From NCBI RefSeq assembly GCF_042453785.1, contig NC_091677.1, positions 32,037,001-32,101,000 of the forward strand: a DNA stretch of 64,000 nt, in the 5' to 3' direction. The translations under genes and the position numbers were made by a program. This document shows, in pieces, positions 24,976 to 35,003 of the stretch (position 1 is its first letter; every line of letters starts with the position of its first letter). The stretch comes from Malus domestica (taxonomy: Eukaryota > Streptophyta > Magnoliopsida > Rosales > Rosaceae). A model generated the notes under the pieces. The model was not told where the DNA came from and did no database searches. It saw nothing but the letters and a program-made list of their open reading frames with translations.

Positions 24976-26215
24976 AGTTTGTAGACTGAGACTCTTATGA
25001 CTTTTATTACAATTAAGCTGAGGCACTGCGGCACTTCAAACTTACGATACTCATCAAGGAATTTCATGTCCTGATCTTCAGGATCAAGGGACTTCATACT
25101 TGATCTTTTTGCGTGATGGAACTTTGGGTCCAATCATTTTATATGATGAGGATCAAGAAACTGCAGGTTCTGATCTGATAAAGGAACTTCAGGTCCTATA
25201 TATACTCATTGTAACACAAGATAAGTACAATAAATAAATTAAAGCAATAGGCGATAAAACCGTTCATGGTAAATAAATTGCTTTAAAATAAATAAAGCTT
25301 GTGACAAGAGCTTTGATTCAGCATGATTCACATAAATATCAAAGCTTTAAAGCAAAGGGTAATAATTTTACCCATTGTAAATAAATTGCTTTAAATAAAT
25401 AGAACTTGTGACATGAGCTTTAAACCAACATCATGCACATAAATATGCCAAAACAGAAAATGCAATGATTAAGTCCTCATCTGTTTTTTCTTTTTCTTGG
25501 TCTGACACTTCTTTTGTTTGATTCCTTTTATTTTTATTTTTATTTCACAGTTCTGAAGTCATTGTGGTTACTCAGTAAATAATAGTAACAATAAGTTCTA
25601 ATTGGTGTTCCTCCTCCGGTGAGTTTCGAAAAAGTCGAAACGGTTCTCATAAGTTTTGGAGTCAAGAGTGTCTGCAACTTATGAGAAGATTAAACTGTTA
25701 GATTTAGCTCAAATTTTAGTATGATATGGATAAGAGGATGCCGAACAACTTTCGTGAAGAAACAATTTCGATCTAAGCTACCGAAATGGAGTTTTGGTAC
25801 TCATAATGTGGCTGTCCAGTTTTCTGCGGAAATTGGAAACTGGTTTGGTATTTCCAACATCTGTGACGATCGCACCGTTAAAGTTTTCTGAAATTTAGAT
25901 ATGTTGTAGATACTGAGCGGATGAACAACTTCAAGAAGAACGAATTTCAATCTGAGGTCCGCAAGTTGGAGTTCCTAGGCTGTTTACATGGCTGTCAAAT
26001 TCTCTACGAATTTTGAGTATGTACTATTTTGCTTCTGCAAAGAATGATATACAGTCATGCAACAACATATATATATTTGCTTCAGGAAAATCAGTAGTAC
26101 AAAGATTTTAAGATAAAATGAAAAGATTTTCCTGTGAGATTCCAGGCGACATAGGTGAACATGATTTGTGGTGTTGTGCTTTCCACTGACATGAGAGCTT
26201 CTCATGCTGATAACG

Positions 26216-26577
26216 TGTTGTAAAATCGACAATGTGTGCAGTGGAATAAAAGAAACAAGACACAAAATTTACGAGGTTCCTTTACAATCAGTGTGACTGG
26301 AGTACGTCCTTGGGGCAGCAGTGGTGCTTTCATTATAATTTGGAATAATAGGAGTACAAAGATAACCCTCTCTATTATCTCCTCTCTTTTTCTCTCTTCC
26401 TCTTCTTTCCTCTCTCTCTACCATGAGTCACTCACCTATGTTTGGTGTGTGTTGCATTTATATAGCAAACATGAGTCGTAGGGAGTAAGCTTTGGCAAAC
26501 AGAGAAAGACAACCTTTATTCCCACTTGTAGCTTAGTGGATTAGTGGCCAGTGTGGACATCCACCATATTTACAACA
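26216..26577 (-). repeat. LTR (5' LTR by orientation)
   Basis: The 362-bp partner of 20591-20953 is bounded by TGTTGTAAA and TTTACAACA and followed by the ATTTG target duplication. Confidence 0.92.
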
Positions 26578-26582
26578 ATTTG

Positions 26583-27026
26583 CACAATATTATGAATTTG
26601 ATCTTTGTTCAAAGTTCGATTTTCTCCACGGTTAATCGGAAATCAAATTGATAGATATTGCTTTTTGTGACAAAAAAAAAGTTAAGATTTGTGGTTGAAG
26701 TTATATATCTTACTCAACAATATTTAATATGAACGGTGTTATTCAAACATTTCTTTTTACCTCCAACACATCATTCTTAATTTTCAATTCTCAGATCGAA
26801 TGAATTAAAAAAAATCACATGACATAAATTAAATTATGTGTATGAATAGCACCACTCTAAAAGACTAACTCAATTCAAGTGGCTTGATGGTTGAGTTCAG
26901 AAGAAGCACTGATACACAAATCGATACTTCACGTTTTAATTTAAGTAGTATATATATATATATATTCACTTATATTATAACACTTGAACTACCAACTTAT
27001 ATATGTGCATAGCCTTTCTATATCCA
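26583..27026. other. Intergenic with MITE and SINE-head relics
   Basis: A degenerate hAT-type MITE is visible at about 26725-26860, with ends resembling GGTGTTATTCA and GAATAGCACCACTC. A SINE-head-like stretch (CAAGTGGCTTGATGGTTGAG) lies at about 26875, with a TA microsatellite at 26948-26965. No gene is seen. Confidence 0.5.
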
Positions 27027-27253
27027 ACAGGATCCTCTCCGGATCCTTTTGGTGAGAATCATGAGGATCCGTAAATTGTGTCTATTTATCGTACATCATG
27101 TTGTCAGTTTTTGTCAGGTACTGATTGTATTTAATTTTAGATACAAATATTTAAAATGATTTTTGACCGCATGATGTAAGATGAACATATATGATTCACG
27201 AATTCTCGAAATCCTTACAAAGAAGATCCGACGAGAATCTGGATTCTTTCTGT
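27027..27253. mobile_element. MITE with GGATCC-rich inverted ends
   Basis: The left end ACAGGATCCTCTCCGGATCC pairs with the reverse complement of the right end, ACAGAAAGAATCCAGATTCTC. Inside, TATTTATCGTACATCATG pairs with TGTTCATCTTACATCATG. The element is about 227 bp and contains no ORF. The superfamily is unassigned. Confidence 0.6.
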
Positions 27254-27477
27254 ATGAGCAGAGCACTAAAGAAGGATATGCATCACGAAACCTTTAATTA
27301 ATTTGATTTAATTGCATTGATTTTGAACCCAAGAATAAAGTGAAGAAAAGAAACCAACCACATTCAACGCCAAAAAATTTGGCCAATTGAGGAGAGGCTT
27401 CCTTCCACTTTGAGCCCCCACATGAAGTCAGCCAATTGAGGGCAAAAGACCTTCAAGAAAGAGACACGCCAACAGAT

Positions 27478-28050
27478 AAAGAGTCATGAGACTACGACAC
27501 CATAACTTATGTATAGCAACCACTTTGTACAATCATATTATATTGTAGTAATTTAGTATTACGGTTTAGTAATAATTTTTTATTTGTAAATGAGAGATTA
27601 TGTTCAAATCTTTTTGTATAGGCGAATTCGAATTAAATTATTATGGCTAACTCATTATGAAACTTAACCTACACTCTATAGTGTAAATAATATTGTATGT
27701 ATTAAAAAAGTATGGTCACGTAGATGGTTTTGGCTACAGATTGTACATATCACCAACAGTTAAAAGAGCCATGAGACTACAACACCGTAAATAATGTATA
27801 GCAATCACTCTACAAAAGTATGGTAGTGTAGTTATTAGTATTATGGTTTAGTAATATTTTTTTATAGTTGTAAGTGAGAAGTTAGGTTCGATTCCTTTTT
27901 AAAGGTGAATTCAAACTAATTACTATGACTAGCTTATTGTAATACTTAGCTGATACCTTACACTTATTAGTATAGATAATGTCGTATGTATTAAAAAAAT
28001 AAGTCTTTTAGATGGGTACGGCTACAATGATACGTACCACTTAGTGTTAC
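27478..28050. repeat. Tandem segmental duplication carrying a SINE
   Basis: AAGAGTCATGAGACTACGAC at 27480 recurs as AAGAGCCATGAGACTACAAC at about 27765. The SINE bodies at 27540-27712 and 27826-28002 keep the same spacing to their left flanks, and GATGG-TTTTGGCTACA / GATGGGTACGGCTACA lies on the right. The two units are about 285 bp each and visibly diverged, so this is an old tandem duplication rather than two independent insertions. Confidence 0.65.
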
Positions 28051-28509
28051 GGGTTTTAGGTAAAAGATTTAACCGTTGCAAAGATTGATTAAATTTCTAT
28101 ATTCAAGATTTAGCCAGTAATTTCTAGATTACTTAGTGGGATGTATCATGAAAGAAAAATTGCTTGTTGGCCATTTGCACTAAATTAAATTTTTTTATTT
28201 TATACAATAATATTGAGAGTGAGGGTCTAAGCCAAAAAAATGATCAATACTTTTATAGTAAACTCACCATGTATGAAAGTCGGATTTAAACCTCTCACTC
28301 AGTGATGAAAAACATCACTAATATTATATTATTAATAGCTTACACTACTCAAGTATACCCAATCGTGAGCGTAATTACATTAGTTGAGGAATGTGTTCCA
28401 CCCAATTTAGAATTTCCTTCCTCCATTAAAGTAGATATCATCATTTGAGGAAGAAAACGGAAAAAAAAATACTAAACTAGATAAAGAAACATTCGGAGAA
28501 TTATATTAA

Positions 28510-28663
28510 GGGAACTTTAACGAAAAGCATCTGGTATTGTTTACTTTAACAAAAAACCATATTTTAACACTAAAAAATCAATCATGATACTATTTATTTT
28601 ACCCTTTATTTTGTCCTTATCATTAAAACTCAAAGTTTTCAAACCATTTTCATTAATTTTCCT
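28510..28663 (+). mobile_element. 154-bp MITE, copy 2, with 9-bp target duplication
   Basis: It is flanked by perfect 9-bp repeats TTATATTAA (28501-28509 and 28664-28672). The ends are inverted (GGGAACTTTAACGAAAAG against AGGAAAATTAATGAAAA). A 9-bp duplication fits the Mutator superfamily. There is no coding capacity. Copies 1 and 3 are at 11900 and 31054. Confidence 0.85.
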
Positions 28664-28841
28664 TTATATTAAATCTAAAAAAAATTGTAATTCAAGTGAT
28701 TTAAAATTTAAAAGCATTCACCTACACTCAAAGTTATGTGTTCGATTTCCGCTCTCCTTGATATAATTTCAAACTGCAAACCCACTTTCAAATCAAGCTT
28801 GGATAACCCAAATTAGCCTTTTTGAAAGTACATTTAAGCAA

Positions 28842-28988
28842 GGATAGTATTATTCACACACCTGTTTTTACCTCCTACACACCTTGTTAATTTTTTGCAA
28901 CTAATTTTCTTCAATTTATTTGATCTGACGACCAAAAATTAAAAGAGATGTGTAAAAAGTAAAAATGAGTGTTCGGGTAGCACTAGCC
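28842..28988. mobile_element. hAT-type MITE with 8-bp target duplication
   Basis: It is flanked by TTAAGCAA at 28834-28841 and 28989-28996. The ends GGATAGTATTATTCACAC and, inverted, GGCTAGTGCTACCCGAACAC form imperfect terminal inverted repeats. The 8-bp duplication fits hAT. Related copies are at 33156-33320, about 38491-38640, about 38700-38850, about 26725-26860 and about 10975-11085. Confidence 0.8.
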
Positions 28989-29309
28989 TTAAGCAAACAA
29001 TCCACACCCAAAAAAACAAAAAGAATTTAAGCAAACAATGAAATGAGATTCCAATCAGAATTAGCAGCAGTCACATCCCCTCTCAAACCTAAGAAACCAA
29101 ACAACTGCAACACATTGTACAAGCTAAACAGTTGAGACAATAGACACAGCAGCTAAACTGACAACACATAACGTCGGATTTGATCGCCATCGAAATAAAC
29201 GCGGAGCCTGTTCCGATTGCTTGTCCGATCCCGAAGTTATTAACATTCGATTCTGCCAATGAGGGGGAGCTAGACACATTAAACTTACCAATACTGCACT
29301 AATAAAACT

Positions 29310-30636
29310 CTATTGCCCAACACTAACTCCAGCACTCAATGTATCCTTCACCTTTGGAGGCCTACCCCTTGGCCTCCCCGGCATTGTCTCTTCCACTGCG
29401 GTCGAGCCACTCAAACCTCCGGTAGGCTTTGCCATCTTCCTTGGCCGCCCTCTCGGCTTCCCACTCCCTGTAGACACCTTAACCTTGGGAGGCTTTGGGG
29501 GTGCTTCCGGGTCCTTAGGCGGGCGGCCCCTACCCTTTGGTGAGGTCAAGGTGGTGTCCGGGGACAATGGATCCTTGGGCTTTGGCGGCCGGCCACGCCC
29601 CCTCCTCGGAGGTGCATTGGGATCTGGCTTCGTGTAGTTGTTTTTCCAGAACACCAGCTCCCCATTATCTTTCATCTTGCTGAGGTGGTGAGAGAGGAGA
29701 GTACTGTGCCCGGCCGGCACTTCCCCATAGGTTGATTCAATATATTTCGAGATGGAGGATTTGTTCGAACCATTCTTGTCATTCAAGGCTTCAATTGCCT
29801 GCAGAATCATCTGAAAATACCACAATTCAAACTTTTACCAAAAAATCCAAACTTTCTACCCAGAAATTTCTCGTCGGCAAACAAATGTTCAAGTTATATG
29901 AATATATATACTCACTCACATACATATTTTACAAATTTGGGTTCTGCAAAATTTCAAATCTTTTTTTTTTTTTTTTACTGATATGAGTTCTGGTATTTCA
30001 AATTACCCAAATCAGTAAAAAAAGGATCTAAAACTTTGGAGAATCCTAAAACTGTAGTCCTAATACTTTTTTCCTCGAAAATACACTAGGAACAGCAACG
30101 AAACTTATCCTACTAAGTGAGGTTGACCTATGAATTCTAAACGCTAGATTTTGCCAGTCTTCCATTAGCGCCAAGTATTCATTTCTCTCGAAAATATACC
30201 CAAACTATTTTTTGTCATACATCTAAGCTATAACAGGTAGAGATATTCAGATCAGTGAAAGCTCATTTCTTATGATTAATATGAAAACTAAATGGAACCA
30301 AGCGCTCAAATTATTTTTAATATTTTTTATTTTTGCCATTATTCAGGAACCCCTCTTAATTTACCCTTTCCATTTCCACAACATGTAAAATATCCAAAAA
30401 TTAACAAGAATAGTAATATCCAAGACCATGAAAAGTAAACATAATTTTTTTTTATTAAAAAAAACATCACTATTTGTGAAAACTGTGAGAAATAATGGTT
30501 TGAACTACAGAAAAAAAAATAAAAATAAAAATTTTAGAGAATTATTTTAGTGAGAGATTTGGAAGGAGAGAGAAGAAGGAAGTACCTGAGGGTAAGGAGG
30601 GAGTGATGGAGGTTTATTAACCTCTTCAGTGGCCAT
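29310..30636 (-). CDS. HMGA-type protein: linker-histone domain with four AT-hooks
   Basis: Exon 1 is 30586-30636 (MATEEVNKPPSLPPYPQ, donor GTACTT). Exon 2 is 29310-29810 after a TTTTCAG acceptor. Together they give 183 residues in phase. Residues 15 to about 85 form an H1/H5 globular domain (MILQAIEALNDKNGSNKSSI, then PAGHSTLLSHHLSKMKDNG). Four AT-hook cores follow: GRGRPPKPK, KGRGRPPKD, KPRGRPRKM and RPRGRPPKVK. This is the plant HMG-Y-related/HMGA layout, a nuclear protein that binds the minor groove of AT-rich DNA and shapes promoter chromatin. The intron is 775 bp. The ATG at 30636 is chosen because exon 1 supplies the conserved PPYPQ lead-in to the globular domain. Confidence 0.93.
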
Positions 30637-31053
30637 TACAACTTTGCAGAGAAAATAAAACGAAGCTGTTTGAAATTTCAAACCCTCTCAGTGAACCCCA
30701 CAAACACTCAGCTGCTGCTACAGCTTCTACAGCTACAGCAGCAAGGAGAAAACCCTCAATTTTCTGGTGGTAAAAAAGCTGTTGGATTTGAGCTTGCGAG
30801 GATTTGAGAGCAAGATTTAAAGCCAAAAGGATAAAGTAAATAACATAATATAATTATTTTGATTTTGGTTCTTTGATCGACGGCTGGGAGTCTCAGAGTT
30901 GACGATGGAACGGTTGAGAGACGGTGAGATGGGGATCGCTGAGGTGGCAGGTTATGGAACTTCTGATTGGAAGGTTCTGCATACAATAGGTGATGGGAGG
31001 GGAGAGCCCAGTCCCAATACTCATAAGAGTGATTTTAGTGTGGATTTTTTTTT

Positions 31054-31207
31054 AAGAAAACTAATGGAAATTGCTTGAAAATTTTGAGTTTTAATGATAA
31101 GGACAAAATAAAGGGTAAAGTGAATAGTACCAGGATTGACTTTTTAATGTAAAAATGTGGTTTTTCATTAAAGTGAACAGTACCATGTGTTTTTCGTTAA
31201 AGTTCCC
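31054..31207 (-). mobile_element. 154-bp MITE, copy 3
   Basis: On the minus strand it starts GGGAACTTTAACGAAAAACA. It has exactly the same length as copy 2 and shares its internal blocks. It sits in a run of T residues (8-9 T on each side), consistent with a T-rich target duplication. It lies about 420 bp upstream of the HMGA gene start. Confidence 0.8.
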
Positions 31208-31704
31208 TTTTTTTTCTCTTACACACTCTTATTTATTTATAGTATTTAAATTGAATAAAATTAAATAAATAATCAATGAACATAAATATAGGTGTATGTG
31301 AAACGTAATTAGCAGTATGAGAAAATTTATTATCTTGCTAAAATCAAAACTAGATGCCAAATTTGTGCAACGGCCATATTATTACGAAACGCACTATACA
31401 AACGGTAAAAAGAATGCCTGAAAATGTGAACACTTCATCGAACACGTGAACTCCTTTGCCAGGGTGGAGTTCTCCATTGCGAACGGTAGTCCAACTACAA
31501 TTGGAGAATATGTTTGAGTGTAGGTATTAGATAACTAAAATGAGAGAGTTAGTGATCGGCTAGTGAATTTTGAGTCTAATTTTCAAGCTGAGTTCCACAC
31601 TCCAATTAAGTGTATTGTATATAGAGTTTCATGGACTCTCATATAGAGTTATGAATGCATAACATTTTTAACAACCATTTCAGTTGACATGTACACCGGC
31701 TTAA

Positions 31705-32073
31705 GGCTTTTTAGCCAAAATGGTCAATGAGATTTGCATAACTCCTCACTTTGGTCCCTGAGATTTGAAATCGATATAATTGGTCTTTGAGTTTGTCCAC
31801 AATCAATCATTTTGGTCATTCCATAAAAAATCTCCATAAAATAAGGGTAAAATGACACAAATATCCTCAATTTTTGTCAAATCATTTTAGTCTATTGTTT
31901 ATTAAATTGAGGGTAATTTTGTCATTTTGATCCTTATTAAACATAATTTTTCACCTAATGACTAAAATGAGTGATGGTGGATAATCTCAGTGACCACTTA
32001 TATTGATTTCAAATCTCAGAGACAAAAGTGAGGAGTTATGCAAATCTCAGGGACTATTTTGGCTAAAAAGTCC
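31705..32073. mobile_element. Foldback MITE with about 120-bp inverted ends
   Basis: The left end GGCTTTTTAGCCAAAATGG and the inverted right end GGACTTTTTAGCCAAAATAG continue in parallel through GAGATTTGCATAACTCCTCA and TTTGAAATC-ATATAA. The loop is short and there is no ORF. CTTAA sits at both outer flanks, a possible partial target duplication. Confidence 0.75.
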
Positions 32074-32110
32074 CAGCTTAATTAAGCTTTTTCCAACATT
32101 TTGTGCATAA

Positions 32111-32630
32111 TGTTAGAGATTAGGATCTCACATTTGTCATATGACAACTAATATATCAGAGTTTTTACATTTAATATCACTGAGGCCTTTTGGTGGTGGA
32201 CCGTACTTGGGCCTACAAAATTAATCATAGTATCATAATAGGCTATTCTCTAGACATGTCATGGGCCTGAGTTACCAGGCTCAAACATGCTTTTTGAAGT
32301 TCGGCTTTTAAAAGCTGCACTAAGTCCAACTTAAGGCAATTGAATGACTGGGTCTTCAAAAAGATTGACGTTGGCTCTAAAAATTGAATATCGACCGACC
32401 GAGCTGTCGAAAAGATTGACTTTCATTTCGGTATAATGACTTGACCAATTCTCGAGGTGGGAATTGGTTTCCTATGTGACCCCGTGTGGGCCCACTTGTG
32501 AAGGGGCGTGTTAGAGTATAGGATCTCACATCGGGTCATATGATAAAATAATATACAAACATCCCCCTCTATTCACCAAAAAAATAATAATAATACACAA
32601 TCAATATATGAGAGTTTCCACCCGTAATAG
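32111..32630 (+). mobile_element. TRIM-like miniature LTR element
   Basis: The block TGTTAGAGATTAGGATCTCA at 32111 recurs as TGTTAGAGTATAGGATCTCA at 32509. The flanking sequences (CATATGA, AATATA, TATGAGAGTTT) are shared for about 100 bp. A purine tract GTGAAGGGGCG precedes the second copy. The size is about 520 bp with no coding region, the layout of a terminal-repeat retrotransposon in miniature. The ends are diverged, so the boundaries are approximate. Confidence 0.55.
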
Positions 32631-32774
32631 CCTTTTAAAAATGCTCATTTCTTTTGTTATTTATGTGATTTGACGAAACGAATAGTTTGGCTTTGTAAGC
32701 TTCATGAAAAAGAGGGAGGAAAAAAGGATGATGCGAACTTTTTTGATTGTGATCATAAACGAGTAGACATTCAT

Positions 32775-33040
32775 TGAGCTACTTCCCACATTACCAATTG
32801 GTTTCATAATTGAACTTTAACTTTCTTCATTGTATTAGAGCATGTTGTCACACATGAAGCTGAACGGCCACATGTGCTCCATGCACCCGATTTGTGTCCT
32901 CCACGTGGTAAGGCCTGCTGAGGTATAAATCCCACATCGGGAGAAAAATGGACATTGCAGTGCCTATAAATAATTGGGCTACTCCTCATATTGCCAATTG
33001 GTTTTATGGTGGATCTTCAACTTTCTCACATAATCCACTT
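32775..33040. repeat. Direct repeat pair (CCACATTACCAATTGGTTT type)
   Basis: GAGCTACTTCCCACATTACC followed by AATTGGTTTCATAATTGAAC (32777 on) recurs at about 32976 as GGGCTACTCCTCATATTGCC followed by AATTGGTTTTATGGTGGATC. The spacing is about 200 bp. The intervening CCCACATCGGG motif resembles LTR sequence, so this may be a second small LTR derivative. Confidence 0.45.
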
Positions 33041-33069
33041 AGGTGTTCAATATTTTTCATGAAAATTCT

Positions 33070-33383
33070 AGTTAAAATAATTGCCTATTTATCGCAACTT
33101 ATACATGTGAGATTTTAGGTTTGACTCTCATGAATGACGAATTTGATATGAAATTAGGGTGTTGTTATCCACACACCTATTTTTAGCTTTCGCCCACACC
33201 TCTCAATTTTCGATTGTCGGATCGAATGAATTAAAGAAGATTAATGGAAAAAATTAACAAGAGTGTGTGAAAGGTAAAAAAATGTGTGAATGGTAAAAAA
33301 ATGTGTGAATAGCATTACTCATGAAATTCATGCTAACTCATTGTGTGGCCCAATCTCCTCAATATCGTCGTATAAAAAAAAAA
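33070..33383 (+). mobile_element. SINE split by a hAT-type MITE
   Basis: The SINE head, with ACATGTGAGATTTTAGGTTT (box B region), ends at 33155. A MITE occupies 33156-33320, flanked by perfect 8-bp ATGAAATT copies (33148-33155 and 33321-33328). The SINE tail CATGCTAACTCATTGTGTGG resumes after it and ends in an A-rich tract at 33374-33383. The MITE contains an internal duplication of GGTAAAAAAATGTGTGAAT. Confidence 0.75.
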
Positions 33384-33727
33384 CAAACTAAAGTTTGGGG
33401 TGGTAATAGATGAAGTAAAAAACAAACTGAAGCTTAGAGCTTGTTTGGTATCTTCTTGGGTCGATTTTTCGGTTTTATTTTTGTAACTAATGAGTATTAA
33501 ATAATTTAACTACATTCAGCATTTTGGAAAACTATATATTGGTTTCAAATTAAATACCTAACAACCCCTAAGTAATCAAAGATTTTCTCGTAATAATGGT
33601 GGTTAATCAATATCCTGATCTTGATATTGGTTTTAAATTTTTTGCAGTCTTCATGTTTTTTTAGTACTGCGATAGCATTGCAGTCTTCGTGTGTTTTTCT
33701 TTTTAATCTGAGGTAGCATATGGAGAG

Positions 33728-33890
33728 ATTTTTCAGTGTGACCATCACACAGAGTGGTACACCACGTGTCGTTAAATAAATGGTGGGATATGTGTGTCAA
33801 AAAGTTAATAACTTAAAAAATAAAATTTTCCACCACTTACATAAAAATACGTGGTGTACCACCAGTGGTCCCGTCACAACTAAAAATTTA
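33728..33890. mobile_element. Small MITE with TGGTACACCACGT inverted ends
   Basis: The left end has AGAGTGGTACACCACGTG. The right end, read inverted, has ACTGGTGGTACACCACGTA. Outer parts GTGTGACCATCAC and GTGACGGGACCAC also pair. It is about 160 bp with an AT-rich centre and no ORF. Confidence 0.65.
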
Positions 33891-35003
33891 TCGAGCATAT
33901 GGTACTCTCTTTTCCTTTCTCGGGGTTTTTAACGAGGCTACATTAACGCAACTTCCATCAATAATATATTCATTGTTTTTCTCGTTAATGAAATTTCTCA
34001 CTTACAAATAAATATCAAAAGATGTTTTCATTTTGGGGTAAATGAAAAAGGAAGATTTCTTTGTAATGAACTAATTACACCTCTTCAATAAAACTAAAAT
34101 ACAAAAGAAAAGAAAATCTAGTTACAATCCAAAAGAAGAAAAAATAATAAACAGACTATTAATAATTAGAAGCAACTTGTTTTAACAAACTCAAAATATA
34201 ATGCTCCTCTTCATATATCAGCATTCTGCAGTAATGCGGAGTCACTGCAAAATTTAGGGCATATTTGTGCCATGCCCAGCCCAAGTGGAACAAACACAAC
34301 AAGGAATCCCTCCCCTCCCTTAAGAGATCTTCCCTTGAACGATACAACAACAACGACAAAGCGTTATCCCACTAAGTGGAATCACCCCCTCTTGATCGAT
34401 AAATTCCGTAATTTCTGTCCACAACAAGTATTTAAACAAAATGTGGATTATTAGTTCTTCATCACACATATGTATCTGCTTCTGTAGTCTTCCTGATCAC
34501 CAATATTACAGCAATCTGCAATCATCAAACTAAATTTTTTTAGCATCTTAACTTTTGTAATGTGACAGAATGCATGCAAGTGCATGTTTATGCTAAACCC
34601 TAAATCGGACTAAAGTGAATTTCAAAACTGATTTATGTTAGTTACTTGTAAGTTGGTGTTACTGTAACTGCTAAAATAACACCAGTTTGGTCTGCTCACT
34701 ACATGAAAAAGCACTAGTCAGAAAAAAAAAAAAAAAAAAAGATCCTGAGTTATGATATCGTGCCTACAAGATTATCCGTGTCTAAGTAGTCAACGGCGAC
34801 AGTTAACCATGCGTGTTATTTGATTTGCACGAACAAGCCTTTTACTCGCATCATCTTGTTCCACAGATATCAGTGGCCACTGATGCTTTTTAGTTGTGTA
34901 TTAGTGGTTTGAGTGTCTACAGCATTGTAAAGGTTGTTCCGAAGTCAGAGAACTGAGTTGTAAACTTGTTTGAATATTACCTCTTAATTAGATTCTCCTT
35001 GTA
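33891..35003. other. Intergenic / 3' flank of the myosin-binding protein gene
   Basis: No gene is supported. An RTE-type tail relic on the minus strand lies at 34343-34380 (ACGACAAAGCGTTATCCCAC followed by TAAGTGG). A 20-bp A-tract is at 34721-34740. The 3' UTR of the minus-strand gene ending at 35004 should lie at the right end. Confidence 0.45.

Larger units (their letters stand above)
20591..26577 (-). mobile_element. LTR retrotransposon (Copia-like, decayed), minus orientation
   Basis: LTRs lie at 20591-20953 and 26216-26577, both bounded by TGTTGTAAA and TTTACAACA. They are flanked by a perfect 5-bp duplication ATTTG (20586-20590 and 26578-26582). A purine tract (AAGGGGAAG read on the minus strand) abuts the 20.95-kb LTR. 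A TTATCAGCATGAG segment, the possible primer site, follows the 26.2-kb LTR. Together these set the orientation as minus. Coding relics are strongly decayed: an integrase-like block (VPYVHTQNGL) is visible on the minus strand near 24930, with many stops. An ORF on the opposite strand lies at about 22356-22905. Internal short tandem duplications occur at 23230-23330, 24470-24535 and 25250-25450. Confidence 0.9.

Noticed and set aside
32775..33040. Cassandra-type element with 5S rRNA in its LTR
   Set aside because: Some CCCACATCGG-type motifs are present, but no 5S rRNA internal promoter sequence could be found.
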